Source: Gammaproteobacteria bacterium (lineage in GTDB: Bacteria; Pseudomonadota; Gammaproteobacteria; Pseudomonadales; Halieaceae). Taken from it: a stretch of 64,000 nt of DNA. Shown piece by piece: positions 53,874 through 62,900 of this stretch. Made by a program: the position numbers and the translations under genes. Under the pieces are notes generated by a model. That model made no database searches. It saw only the letters and a list, made by a program, of their open reading frames with translations, and was not told the DNA's origin. The stretch's first letter is position 1. Every line of letters begins with the position of its first letter. The DNA lies in assembly GCA_030427085.1 (NCBI GenBank), contig JAUHXH010000002.1, forward strand, positions 682,001-746,000, in the 5' to 3' direction.

Positions 53874-55092
53874 TTTTCATCAAAACGGCATCATTACCAC
53901 GATGCACAATCTGGGCGATCGCCCGCTGGCTGAAATAGAAGGCGAACTGGAGGGCTTTTCCAAACAGCGTCCTATGGGACTGATCCTGCCATCGCTGTAT
54001 TCGGAACTGGAAGGTCCGGCGCTGTCGGGCATCCTGGACCAATTGAAAGAGGTGAAGTACCTCGACGAGATTGTTATCGGCCTGGACCGCGCCGACGAGG
54101 CGCAATATCGCCATGCCCGGGAGTTTTTCTCGGTGCTGCCCCAGCGGCATCGCGTGTTGTGGAATGACGGTCCGCGCCTGCGCGCGCTGGACGCCCGGCT
54201 ACAGGCGGCAGATTTGGCGCCGAAAGAGCCGGGCAAGGGCCGTAACGTCTGGTACTGCATGGGCTATCTGTTAGCTTCCGGCAGAGCTGAATCGGTCGCC
54301 TTGCACGATTGCGACATCGTGACGTATGACCGGCAATTGCTGGCCCGCTTGATTTATCCGGTAGCCAACCCACAGTTCAACTACGAATTCTGTAAGGGCT
54401 ATTACGCGCGAGTAGCCGACGGCAAACTGAACGGGCGGGTGTGCCGCCTGTTGGTGACGCCACTGATACGTTCACTGAAAAAGGTGCTCGGCAGTATGGA
54501 GTACCTGGACTACATGGACAGTTATCGCTACTCCCTGGCGGGTGAGTTTTCCTTCCGCATCGATGTGCTCAGGGACCTGCGAATTCCCAGCGACTGGGGG
54601 CTGGAGATTGGTGTGCTGTCGGAAATGTACCGCAACTATGCCAACAACAGGCTGTGTCAGGTGGACATCGCGCAGAACTACGACCACAAACACCAGAAGC
54701 TGTCGGTCGATGACGACACCGGCGGTTTGTCGCGCATGTCCATCGATATTTCCAAGGCGCTGTTTAGAAAACTCGCCACTCGCGGAGTCATCTTCAATAC
54801 TGAGAAGTTTCGCACGCTGAAGGCAACTTACTACCGGGTGGCGCTGGACTTCGTGGAAACCTACTACAACGATGCGCTGATGAACGGCCTGAAGCTGGAC
54901 ATTCACGAGGAAGAAGCCGCCGTGGAAATGTTTGCCCAGAACATCATGAAGGCTGGCGAAATGTTTCTCGAGCGCCCGATGGAGAGACCCTTCATCGCCA
55001 GTTGGAACCGGGTGATCAGTGCCATGCCAGATGTACTGGATCAGTTGCGCGATGCGGTGGAGGCCGATCGCGCTGAATTTGCGGGAGGCTGA
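53866..55092 (+). CDS. Glucosyl-3-phosphoglycerate synthase-like glycosyltransferase
   Basis: A 408-residue GT-A glycosyltransferase of the GpgS (GT81) kind. [15 protein letters not shown] is the N-terminal nucleotide-sugar strand; the metal-binding DCD motif is at D148-D150 in [23 protein letters not shown] precedes it. It transfers glucose from a nucleotide donor to 3-phosphoglycerate, making glucosyl-3-phosphoglycerate. With the phosphatase it would make glucosylglycerate, a compatible solute. Mannosyl-3-phosphoglycerate synthase is an alternative but is a different GT family. Confidence 0.85.
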   Translation: MADFHQNGIITTMHNLGDRPLAEIEGELEGFSKQRPMGLILPSLYSELEGPALSGILDQLKEVKYLDEIVIGLDRADEAQYRHAREFFSVLPQRHRVLWNDGPRLRALDARLQAADLAPKEPGKGRNVWYCMGYLLASGRAESVALHDCDIVTYDRQLLARLIYPVANPQFNYEFCKGYYARVADGKLNGRVCRLLVTPLIRSLKKVLGSMEYLDYMDSYRYSLAGEFSFRIDVLRDLRIPSDWGLEIGVLSEMYRNYANNRLCQVDIAQNYDHKHQKLSVDDDTGGLSRMSIDISKALFRKLATRGVIFNTEKFRTLKATYYRVALDFVETYYNDALMNGLKLDIHEEEAAVEMFAQNIMKAGEMFLERPMERPFIASWNRVISAMPDVLDQLRDAVEADRAEFAGG

Positions 55093-55100
55093 GACGAGCT

Positions 55101-56858
55101 GTGCGTACCCTTGATCCCCTCAGTGCACTGAAAGTCCGGCTGCGGCAGCATCTGGATGTTATCTACGACGGGGTACTTGGGGCTGACCGCCTCGCCGCGT
55201 TGGTGCCCGAGTTGATCGAAGTGTTGCGCCTGGAACCCGTTACGCGCACCCCACAGCAGTATCGAAATCTTTGGGATCAGTCCGACGCGGTGCTGATCAC
55301 TTACGGCGATAGTCTTTTGCGGGAAGGCGAGAAGCCGCTAAAAACCCTGCAGGACTTCCTTCACACTTATGTTGGCCACGCGCTCAGCGTAGTGCACGTT
55401 TTACCGTTCTATCCCTACAGCTCGGACGATGGCTTCGCCGTGATGGATTACTCCAGCGTCAATCAGGGCCTTGGAGACTGGGACGATATCAGTGCCATTG
55501 CCCAGCAGCATCACCTGATGGCGGACCTGGTGATCAACCATTGCTCGTCGCGCAGCCTGTGGTTCGACAATTTCCTGCAGGGCCGGGATCCTGGCAGCGA
55601 TTACTTTTTTACTGCCGACCCGGCGGAAGACCTGTCCGCTGTGGTACGGCCGCGCACCAGCCCGCTGTTGCGGGAAGTGGAAACGCCGTCTGGTACCCAG
55701 CATGTGTGGTGCACCTTCAGCCACGACCAGATCGATCTGGATTTTCGCAATCCGTCTGTACTGCTGGCGATGGCCTCGGTGATTCGGCTGTATCTGGATC
55801 GGGGTGTGCGTGTGTTCCGCCTCGATGCCATCGCCTTCCTGTGGAAAATCGCCGGCACCGATTGCCTCAATCTACCCCAGACCCACGAGGTGGTGCGGCT
55901 GTTCCGTACCCTGATCGAACACGCGCGCGAAGACGCCATCATCATCACCGAGACCAATGTGCCCAACCGGGAGAACTTGTCTTACTTCGGTAACGGCAAC
56001 GAAGCGCACATGGTCTACAACTTTTCGCTGCCACCCCTGCTGTTGCATACGCTGTTGACGGGTGACGGAACTGCTTTGACGCGCTGGATGATGGGTATGC
56101 CGCCAGCGCACAATGGTACGGCCTTTTTCAACTTTATCGCGTCCCACGACGGTATCGGGCTGCGGCCGGCGGAGGGCTTGCTCGACGACGACCAGATTCA
56201 GTATCTGGTGGATACAGTGCTGTCAGCGGGTGGAGAGGTGTCGTGGCGGGCGGCGGGTGGTGATGCGCGCCGTCCCTATGAATTGAATATTGCACTGTGG
56301 GATGCCTTACAGGGCCTGGGGGGTGAACCCGACGGCCATGGCTTTGCGCGCTTCCTCTGTGCCCACGCCATCATGTTCGCGCTGGAGGGAGTACCTGCGC
56401 TGTACATTCACAGTCTGCTGGCCACGCCCAATGACCGCGAGCGCATGGAAAACACGGGCAATGCCCGGGCTATCAATCGCCACCAGTGGAACTTTGCGGA
56501 GCTGGAGCGACGTTTGGCCGACGAAGACAGTGATCAGGCCCGGGTGGTCGAGGAGCTATTGCGGCTGTTGTCCATTCGCCGGCGTCAGCCGGCCTTCCAC
56601 CCCAACGCCACCCAGTTCACCCTGCACCTGGGTGAGGGGCTGCTCGGCTTCTGGCGCCAGAGTCCGGATCGCCGGCAGAGCGTGTTCAACATCAGCAACA
56701 TCAGCCCGCAGGAGCAGCGGCTGACGCTCGCCTCGATCAACCTGATTTGTACCGAGCGCTGGTACGACCTGCTCAGCGGCGCCAATTATGACGATGCTCG
56801 TGCAGAGTTGGTACTGGCGCCTTACCAGACCTTGTGGATCAGCAATCGGGACGGTTGA
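55101..56858 (+). CDS. Glucosylglycerate/sucrose phosphorylase-family GH13 enzyme
   Basis: A 585-residue GH13 subfamily 18-type phosphorylase. The nucleophile is D242 in [12 protein letters not shown] and the acid/base E284 in [36 protein letters not shown] is shared with sucrose and glucosylglycerate phosphorylases. The operon context (GpgS, phosphatase, glycerate kinase) points to glucosylglycerate: phosphorolysis to glucose 1-phosphate and glycerate. It starts 9 bases after gpgS and its stop abuts the convergent M48 protease gene. Confidence 0.88.
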   Translation: MRTLDPLSALKVRLRQHLDVIYDGVLGADRLAALVPELIEVLRLEPVTRTPQQYRNLWDQSDAVLITYGDSLLREGEKPLKTLQDFLHTYVGHALSVVHVLPFYPYSSDDGFAVMDYSSVNQGLGDWDDISAIAQQHHLMADLVINHCSSRSLWFDNFLQGRDPGSDYFFTADPAEDLSAVVRPRTSPLLREVETPSGTQHVWCTFSHDQIDLDFRNPSVLLAMASVIRLYLDRGVRVFRLDAIAFLWKIAGTDCLNLPQTHEVVRLFRTLIEHAREDAIIITETNVPNRENLSYFGNGNEAHMVYNFSLPPLLLHTLLTGDGTALTRWMMGMPPAHNGTAFFNFIASHDGIGLRPAEGLLDDDQIQYLVDTVLSAGGEVSWRAAGGDARRPYELNIALWDALQGLGGEPDGHGFARFLCAHAIMFALEGVPALYIHSLLATPNDRERMENTGNARAINRHQWNFAELERRLADEDSDQARVVEELLRLLSIRRRQPAFHPNATQFTLHLGEGLLGFWRQSPDRRQSVFNISNISPQEQRLTLASINLICTERWYDLLSGANYDDARAELVLAPYQTLWISNRDG

Positions 56859-57668
56859 TCAGCGCACTATATCTACCGGGTGCACGGCCACCTTCTGCCG
56901 CGGCTGCAGTGGCCGCATTTCAGGGACCAGCGCCGCCAGTGCGGATTGCCGATTGGCAGGTGCGGGGTGTGTGGACAGGAATTCCGGTGGACGCGAATCA
57001 CTGAGCGAGCCCATTTTCTGCCACAGGGTAACCGCTGCCTCGGGGTCGTAGCCCGCGCGAGCCGCCAGCTCAATACCAATGCGGTCGGCCTCGGATTCCG
57101 CTGTGCGGCTATTGGGCAGTTCCAGCGCTACCTTGGCGGCCATGGCCGCACCTGCCAGCGCAACGCCGTGATGATCTGAGGCTACGCCAACGGCTACCAC
57201 GCCCACGTTAGTAGCGATCGCGCGGGACATCCGCTCCGCGGTGTGATTGGCCAGGGCATGGGCAATTTCATGGCCCATGATCTGGGCGAACTCTGCATCC
57301 GTCAGCTTCAACTGGTCGAACAGGCCGGTGTAAACCGCCATGCGGCCGCCGGCCATGCACCAGGCATTCACCGTTTCCGGGTCGTCCACAATGGCAACGC
57401 TCCACTCCCAGTCCTGGCTGTTGGGATAGAGGGCAACCGCCTCCGTGACCAGGCGGCCGGTGATGGTGCGCACCCGGTCCGCCAGCAGGGGGTCATCTAC
57501 CAGTTTGTTTTCCTGGTCGAACTGGCTGACGGTACTCAGGTAGGCTTTTTTGGATTCTACGATGGCCGCGTCGGGATTGATCAACATCAACTGCCTGCGC
57601 CCAGTGGGGCTGGTGGCGCAGGCGGCGATCAGGGCGGTGACAAACAGGGTGGTCAGCAAACGCTTCAT
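56859..57668 (-). CDS. M48-family metalloprotease lipoprotein
   Basis: A 269-residue lipoprotein with lipobox IAAC (Cys17). The zinc motif HEIAH is at H133-H137 and the third ligand in SRTAESEADRIG. It resembles LoiP/BepA-type periplasmic proteases that handle outer-membrane proteins. The gene is convergent with the phosphorylase gene, stops touching. Its target is unknown. Confidence 0.93.
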   Translation of the reverse strand: MKRLLTTLFVTALIAACATSPTGRRQLMLINPDAAIVESKKAYLSTVSQFDQENKLVDDPLLADRVRTITGRLVTEAVALYPNSQDWEWSVAIVDDPETVNAWCMAGGRMAVYTGLFDQLKLTDAEFAQIMGHEIAHALANHTAERMSRAIATNVGVVAVGVASDHHGVALAGAAMAAKVALELPNSRTAESEADRIGIELAARAGYDPEAAVTLWQKMGSLSDSRPPEFLSTHPAPANRQSALAALVPEMRPLQPRQKVAVHPVDIVR

Positions 57669-57768
57669 TAGACAAAAACCTCGCGTGGATAGCCCTATTT
57701 TAGCGTGCTGTCGCGGGATTGGCAGGGCTGTCTGTTCAGTACCTTTGATCCAGTGCTGACGATTTGGT

Positions 57769-58623
57769 TCAGGACTGCCCGTCGGTATTGGCCTGCAGCC
57801 AGCGGCGCAAGCGGTTGGAGTCGCCGAAGGGGGTGAGCTTACCGAAGGAATTGAGCAGCACGATGGACAGGTCCTCCCCGTCGGTGCTGGCCTGCATCAC
57901 CAGGCAGCGGCCGGCTTCGTTGATATAGCCGGTTTTACTCAACTCGATCTGCCAGTTGTCGTTTTTCAGCAGGCGGTTGGTGTTGCCGTAGGCCAGTGGC
58001 CCGCGTTTACGGTAGGGGCGTACTTCCGCCCGCTGGGTGGTGCTGGCCTGGCGGATCAACGGATATTCCTGTGCCGCCTGCAACATCAGCGCGAGGTCGC
58101 GGGCAGTGGAGGTGTTTTCAGAGCGCAGGCCGGCGGGGTCGGCAAAGCGGCTGTTGTGCATGCCGAGGCTGGTCGCCTTGGCGTTCATGGCCGCGATAAA
58201 GGCCTCCAGGCCGCCGGGGTGGTGGCGGCCGAGGGTTGAAGCCGCCCGGTTTTCAGAGGACATCAACGCCAGTAACAGCATGTCCTTGCGGCTCAATGTT
58301 GCCCCGTATTCCAGGCGGGAGCCGGTCAGGCGGATCAGGTCGCGGTCCGCCTTGGTGATATCGATTTTTTCGTCCAGCGGCGCCCCTGAATCCAGCACCA
58401 CCATGGCGGTCATCAGTTTGGTGATGGAAGCAATGGGCCGGATGGTATCGATATCTTTGGCGTACAGCACCTGCCCGTCGCCGTCCAGGATCAGGGCGGA
58501 AGCGGAGCGCAAGCCGGGGTCGCCGCTCAATTGTTTGGCAGCCGATAACGACGCCGCCTGACTATTGAATATCAGGCAGGCCAACAACAGGGCCGCCCCC
58601 CGAAGGAAGAGGTTTCTGGTCAT
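57769..58623 (-). CDS. pbpG: D-alanyl-D-alanine endopeptidase (PBP7-type)
   Basis: A 284-residue low-molecular-mass penicillin-binding protein. The signal peptide ends near SQAAS; S66-I-T-K69 is the active-site SxxK, S123-E-N125 is the SxN box, and LSKTGYINEAG carries the KTG box. It lacks the C-terminal domain and amphipathic anchor of DacA, which fits PBP7. It cleaves D-Ala-meso-DAP cross-links in the periplasm. Divergent from the exosortase gene. Confidence 0.92.
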   Translation of the reverse strand: MTRNLFLRGAALLLACLIFNSQAASLSAAKQLSGDPGLRSASALILDGDGQVLYAKDIDTIRPIASITKLMTAMVVLDSGAPLDEKIDITKADRDLIRLTGSRLEYGATLSRKDMLLLALMSSENRAASTLGRHHPGGLEAFIAAMNAKATSLGMHNSRFADPAGLRSENTSTARDLALMLQAAQEYPLIRQASTTQRAEVRPYRKRGPLAYGNTNRLLKNDNWQIELSKTGYINEAGRCLVMQASTDGEDLSIVLLNSFGKLTPFGDSNRLRRWLQANTDGQS

Positions 58624-58760
58624 GGGAATTCCCTTGTTTCACTGCGGGTCTTTGCCCGTTTTTTGACCATTGTGCCAAAACACGGCCGCAAAAACAGCCT
58701 CGGCTGATTGCTAGCGCCGATTACGCCCCCTAACATGGGGCAAAATCCGGAGGCGGCCCC

Positions 58761-59270
58761 TTGAATCGGTTCTTGTTGATATTCCTTGGTGTACTACTGA
58801 CGCTGTTCTCGCTGGAGATGCTGGCGCCGGTGCAGGCGGCCGTCATTCACCCCTTTACCAGTTTGCTGGCCAAAATCAGCGCCTTCCTGACCACCTTCTT
58901 CGACCAGGATGTGGTGTCTGAAGGGCGCCTGTTGATCGATCAGCCCAGTGGTTTCGCCGTGTCGATTGAATCCGGCTGCAATGGCGTGGAAGCCACAATT
59001 GTGTTGATTGCCGCGGTTCTCGCCTTCCCTGCCCCCTGGCGCGCGCGCATCACTACCATCATCGCCGGCTTTTTCGCCATTCAGGCACTCAACATTGTGC
59101 GCATCATCAGCCTGTTCTACCTGGGCCAGTGGAACGAAGAAATTTTTGCCTTCTCTCACCTCTACCTGTGGCCCGCGCTGATCATGCTGGACGTGTTGCT
59201 GGTCTTCCTGGTTTACCTGCATGTGCTGGGCCGGCAGGAGGAAGTAGCCACGGCGGAGGCCGCCGCATGA
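58761..59270 (+). CDS. xrtH: Exosortase H
   Basis: A 169-residue membrane protein of the exosortase family at the short XrtH length. Active-site Cys73 is in ESGCNGVEA; arginines lie at R94/R96 (PWRAR) and R114 (NIVRI), and H133 in FSHLYLW completes the triad expected for the family. About five hydrophobic segments are present. Exosortase H removes a C-terminal sorting signal from exported proteins. The start is TTG 58761, preceded by GGAGG. Its stop overlaps the partner gene (ATGA). Confidence 0.92.
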   Translation: MNRFLLIFLGVLLTLFSLEMLAPVQAAVIHPFTSLLAKISAFLTTFFDQDVVSEGRLLIDQPSGFAVSIESGCNGVEATIVLIAAVLAFPAPWRARITTIIAGFFAIQALNIVRIISLFYLGQWNEEIFAFSHLYLWPALIMLDVLLVFLVYLHVLGRQEEVATAEAAA

Positions 59271-59887
59271 GCGAGCGGCGCTTGATCTGGCGCTTCCTGG
59301 GCCTGGTATTCGTGCTGCTGCCGGTGATGTACACGTTCTGGTACCTGCTCCACCCCTGGCTGATCGCGCCAGTCAGTTTGCTGTGCCAGTGGTTACTACC
59401 CGCCTGGCTGCCAGGCGCGGTGGATAGCGTGCAGATGGAGGGGGCCAATATGCTGCTGTTCACCCCCCTGGGGGAAGAACGCGGGCAACTGGTGGCGGCG
59501 GAGCAGGCTGGTTATCAGCTCGTGTTCCACTTTGATACGCGCATCGTCAGTTACGCCATTCCCTTCTACGCGGCGCTGATTATGGCCACGCCGGTGAAGG
59601 AGCGACTGGATACCTTCTTCCGCGGTTTGTTGCTGTTGTATCCCCTGGTGCTGTTCGGCGTAGTGGCGGTGGCGCTGAAAAACCTGATGGTTGGGCTGGC
59701 GGGGCATTTTCCACCGGTGGACGCAGGCTGGGTACCCGGCCCAAACACCATCGCCCTGTGCTTCCAGCTCGGGACCTTGATGGTTCCCCCTGTGGCGCCG
59801 GTAGTGATCTGGGGCTGGCAGTCCCGCGATACGGATTTGCTGGATCAGATGCGCCAGTTACTGCCTGTCAGACAGCGTCCGGCCTGA
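59267..59887 (+). CDS. Exosortase H-associated membrane protein
   Basis: A 206-residue inner-membrane protein with about four to five hydrophobic segments and a large hydrophilic loop between the first and third. XrtH genes are usually followed by such a partner of unknown function. ATG 59267 overlaps the xrtH stop, so the two are co-translated. It is convergent with the DUF11-repeat gene. No catalytic motif is visible. Confidence 0.85.
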   Translation: MSERRLIWRFLGLVFVLLPVMYTFWYLLHPWLIAPVSLLCQWLLPAWLPGAVDSVQMEGANMLLFTPLGEERGQLVAAEQAGYQLVFHFDTRIVSYAIPFYAALIMATPVKERLDTFFRGLLLLYPLVLFGVVAVALKNLMVGLAGHFPPVDAGWVPGPNTIALCFQLGTLMVPPVAPVVIWGWQSRDTDLLDQMRQLLPVRQRPA

Positions 59888-59919
59888 TCCTCCGGGGGCA
59901 ACCACTCGAAACAAATTCC

Positions 59920-62900
59920 TTAACTTCGAGATCGGCGGCTGACAGCGAGTCGGGCATAGCGGCTACCCAACACGCCGGCCAGTATGATCAGCAGCGCCAG
60001 CGCGTAGATATTCAGCGCAGGCACCTTCAGCAGCCGGAAGTTTACCGTCACGTTATCGATATTATTCAGCGGGGTTGGGTCGGGTCCGTTGGCACCATCA
60101 TCGCGAATCACCGCTACGTTGAGGATGGACGCTACGGTCTGGCTGGGCCGGTCCACCACGGTAACCGCGAACAACACGGTACCGTTGGCATTCACGTTCA
60201 AAGTGCCCAGGTCGAACACGCAGAGCGTACGAGCGGGGGAAGCGTCGGGGCAACTCCAGCCAGGCGTGCTGTCCGCTGCCGAGAATTCGGTGCGCTCCGG
60301 CACCACCTCATCGATCACCACGTTAGTGGCGGGTTGATTGCCCACGTTGCGATAATCGAGCTCGTAAACGATTACCGTATTTTCCGTTACGTTGGTTGCC
60401 GTGGTGGACTTGTCGATCACCAGGTCGGGCTGCGCGATGAGGGGTGTGTCGTCGTCGTCACTGTCGGTTTGCGGTAACGGAGAGTTGCTGCCGTCATCCT
60501 CGATGGATGCAGTATTCATCACCAGGTCAACACCCGCGGCGGCCGGGTCGATTACCTCGACCCCGAACTGGCGCACACCGCCCATGCCGGCCATCAGGTC
60601 GCCGAACAACAGCGTACATGGCGTGCCGGCTGGGCTGCCATCGGCGCAGCTCCACACATCTGGAGCGCTGGCGGCGCTGCTGAACACCACGTCATTCGGT
60701 ACGGTTTCGGAGATCACGATGCCGGTGGATTCCTGGGTGCCGATATTCTGGACCTGAATGCCAAACGCATAGGCTTGCCCCGGCACCACGGTAATGCCAC
60801 CGTCATCCTTGATCACTTCCAGCAGGGGCTGGGCAAATAGCAGCGTCTGTGCGTCATCGCTGGCCGTGCTGGGGGTGGAGGGGCCAGTAAACTCAACACC
60901 GTCTTCGGCGACGTCGGCCGTATTCACGATTCGTCCTACGGCCGCGGGGACCGGGTTGTCGATGGTGACCACAAAGAGCACGCTGCCACTGCCCGCACCG
61001 GCGAGATCGCCGATAGTCAGCGTACAAGGCGTACCGGCAGCGGTCGCGCCGCCACAATCCCAGCGACTGTCACTGCTGGCGGCATTGAAGGTTGTGTTTG
61101 CCGGGACGGTTTCATTGATGACCACACCGGTGGCGTCCTGATTGCCGGCGTTGCCGTAGGTCAGGGTGTAAATCACATCCGTGCCAGCCGGGGTGATCAA
61201 ACGGTCGGCCCGCTTGTCCAGAGTCATGATCGGGTCGGCCTCGATGGGCACGATGGTGGCGTCATCCACTGCTGTTGTCGCCGGGTCATCGGAAAGCACA
61301 TCGGCCAGTTCGTCACTCTGGGCCACCGCCTGGTTTTGCAGTTCCTGCGGCGCCACCATGCCCGACGGATAGGGCAGAGGGATGCGTACATCGTAAGTGA
61401 TGGTGCGGGTTTCTCCGCCGCCGATAGTAGTGAATTCGACGCTGATATCGCTATCGCCGGGGCTGTTGCCGCTGGTCACGGTACCGCCACCGGAAGCAGC
61501 GACACTGCCGGCCTGGAATTCACCGATGGCGTCGGGGGTGTCGTCCACAATGACGTTGGTGAGGGCAGCACCGCCGCTGTTGGTCAATGTCAGGGTGTAG
61601 GTCAGGGTGTCACCTGGCAGAGCCGGGGAGTTCTGGCCACTCCATGCCTTTTCAACATCCAGGTTGGGGAACAGCAGGGAATCACTGGCGCTGGCATTCA
61701 CCGAGCGACCATCGGCGTTAGGCAGAGGCAGGGAGTTCGCTTCGGCAACGGCGGTATTATCGATTTGTGGCACGCCGAGATCGCCATTGTTTTGCAGTGC
61801 CATGGAGAACGACACATTCAATAATTCGCCGGGAGACAAAATGCGATCCTGTGCCGAGCCTGCGCCGATCGGCAGCAGCGCAATCGTACTGAAGCCGCCA
61901 CTAAAGGATTCGCGAAGCTCGAAACCAGCGGGAACATCGATGCGCTGCAAGCTCCCACCTATCCAGAAAGTGTGATCGAACTCATCGGTGATGACTACTT
62001 CATAAGCCGGTGCGGTACCCGTATTGCTTAGTTCCAGGTCCACCTGGGCCCGCGCGTTCTGGATTGCCCCGAACTGTTTGCCGAGAACCAGTTCCGGCTC
62101 CACGACGTCCATGTCTACAGATGAATCCAATCTCTCCACCGGACCGCCGGCTACCAACTGGTACTCGATTGTTGCGGTGTTAGTGATCACGTCACCGTCC
62201 TGGTTGGCTGGGCGATCGGTGACTCTTGCCAGTAGCTGATAGACGATCTGGTCGCCGTCGTCCGCGATGCCGTCGGCCTGGTTGACCACTGTGCCGTAAT
62301 TCACTGAAATGGTGTCGCCAACGATCAAGGGGACAGCGGGGGAGGCCGTAATATTCCGGCCCAGCGATATGAGTCGCCCGCCGACGAACTCCAACCACTC
62401 TGAGGTGCTTTGGGGAAGGGTGTCGGACAGTACGACATCTTCTGTCGTACCCTCTGCCAGCAGCGTAGTAATGCGAAATTCCACTACTTCGCCAATGGTG
62501 AGGTCGGTGAGTAGTGGGTCGTGCTCGCTACTAGTCGTGCCCGCCACACTGCTACTCACAATGTTTTTGCTGATGTGAGCTTCAGCATAGCTCACCAATT
62601 CAGCGAGGGCCGTATCGTTGTAACTGCGTGCCTCAGCCGACAGGAAGCTACTCTCGTAGGCCAACTCCGCGGTGTTGGGGAAGCTACCTGCGATGGGCAG
62701 GTCCGGCCGCATTTCGACTTCATAGGTGATCTGGCACTGGCCGAGCACAAGCGGCAGGACCGGAACCTGGAACTCCACATCGCCCGAGGTACCCGGTGCG
62801 GGTGACACCGAAATACTTATTAGTGGGCAGTCAGAGCTTACCGTGGAATCGTTGATCCACAACGATCCAGCGTTGAGTACATCGGTGATTACCAGGTTGG

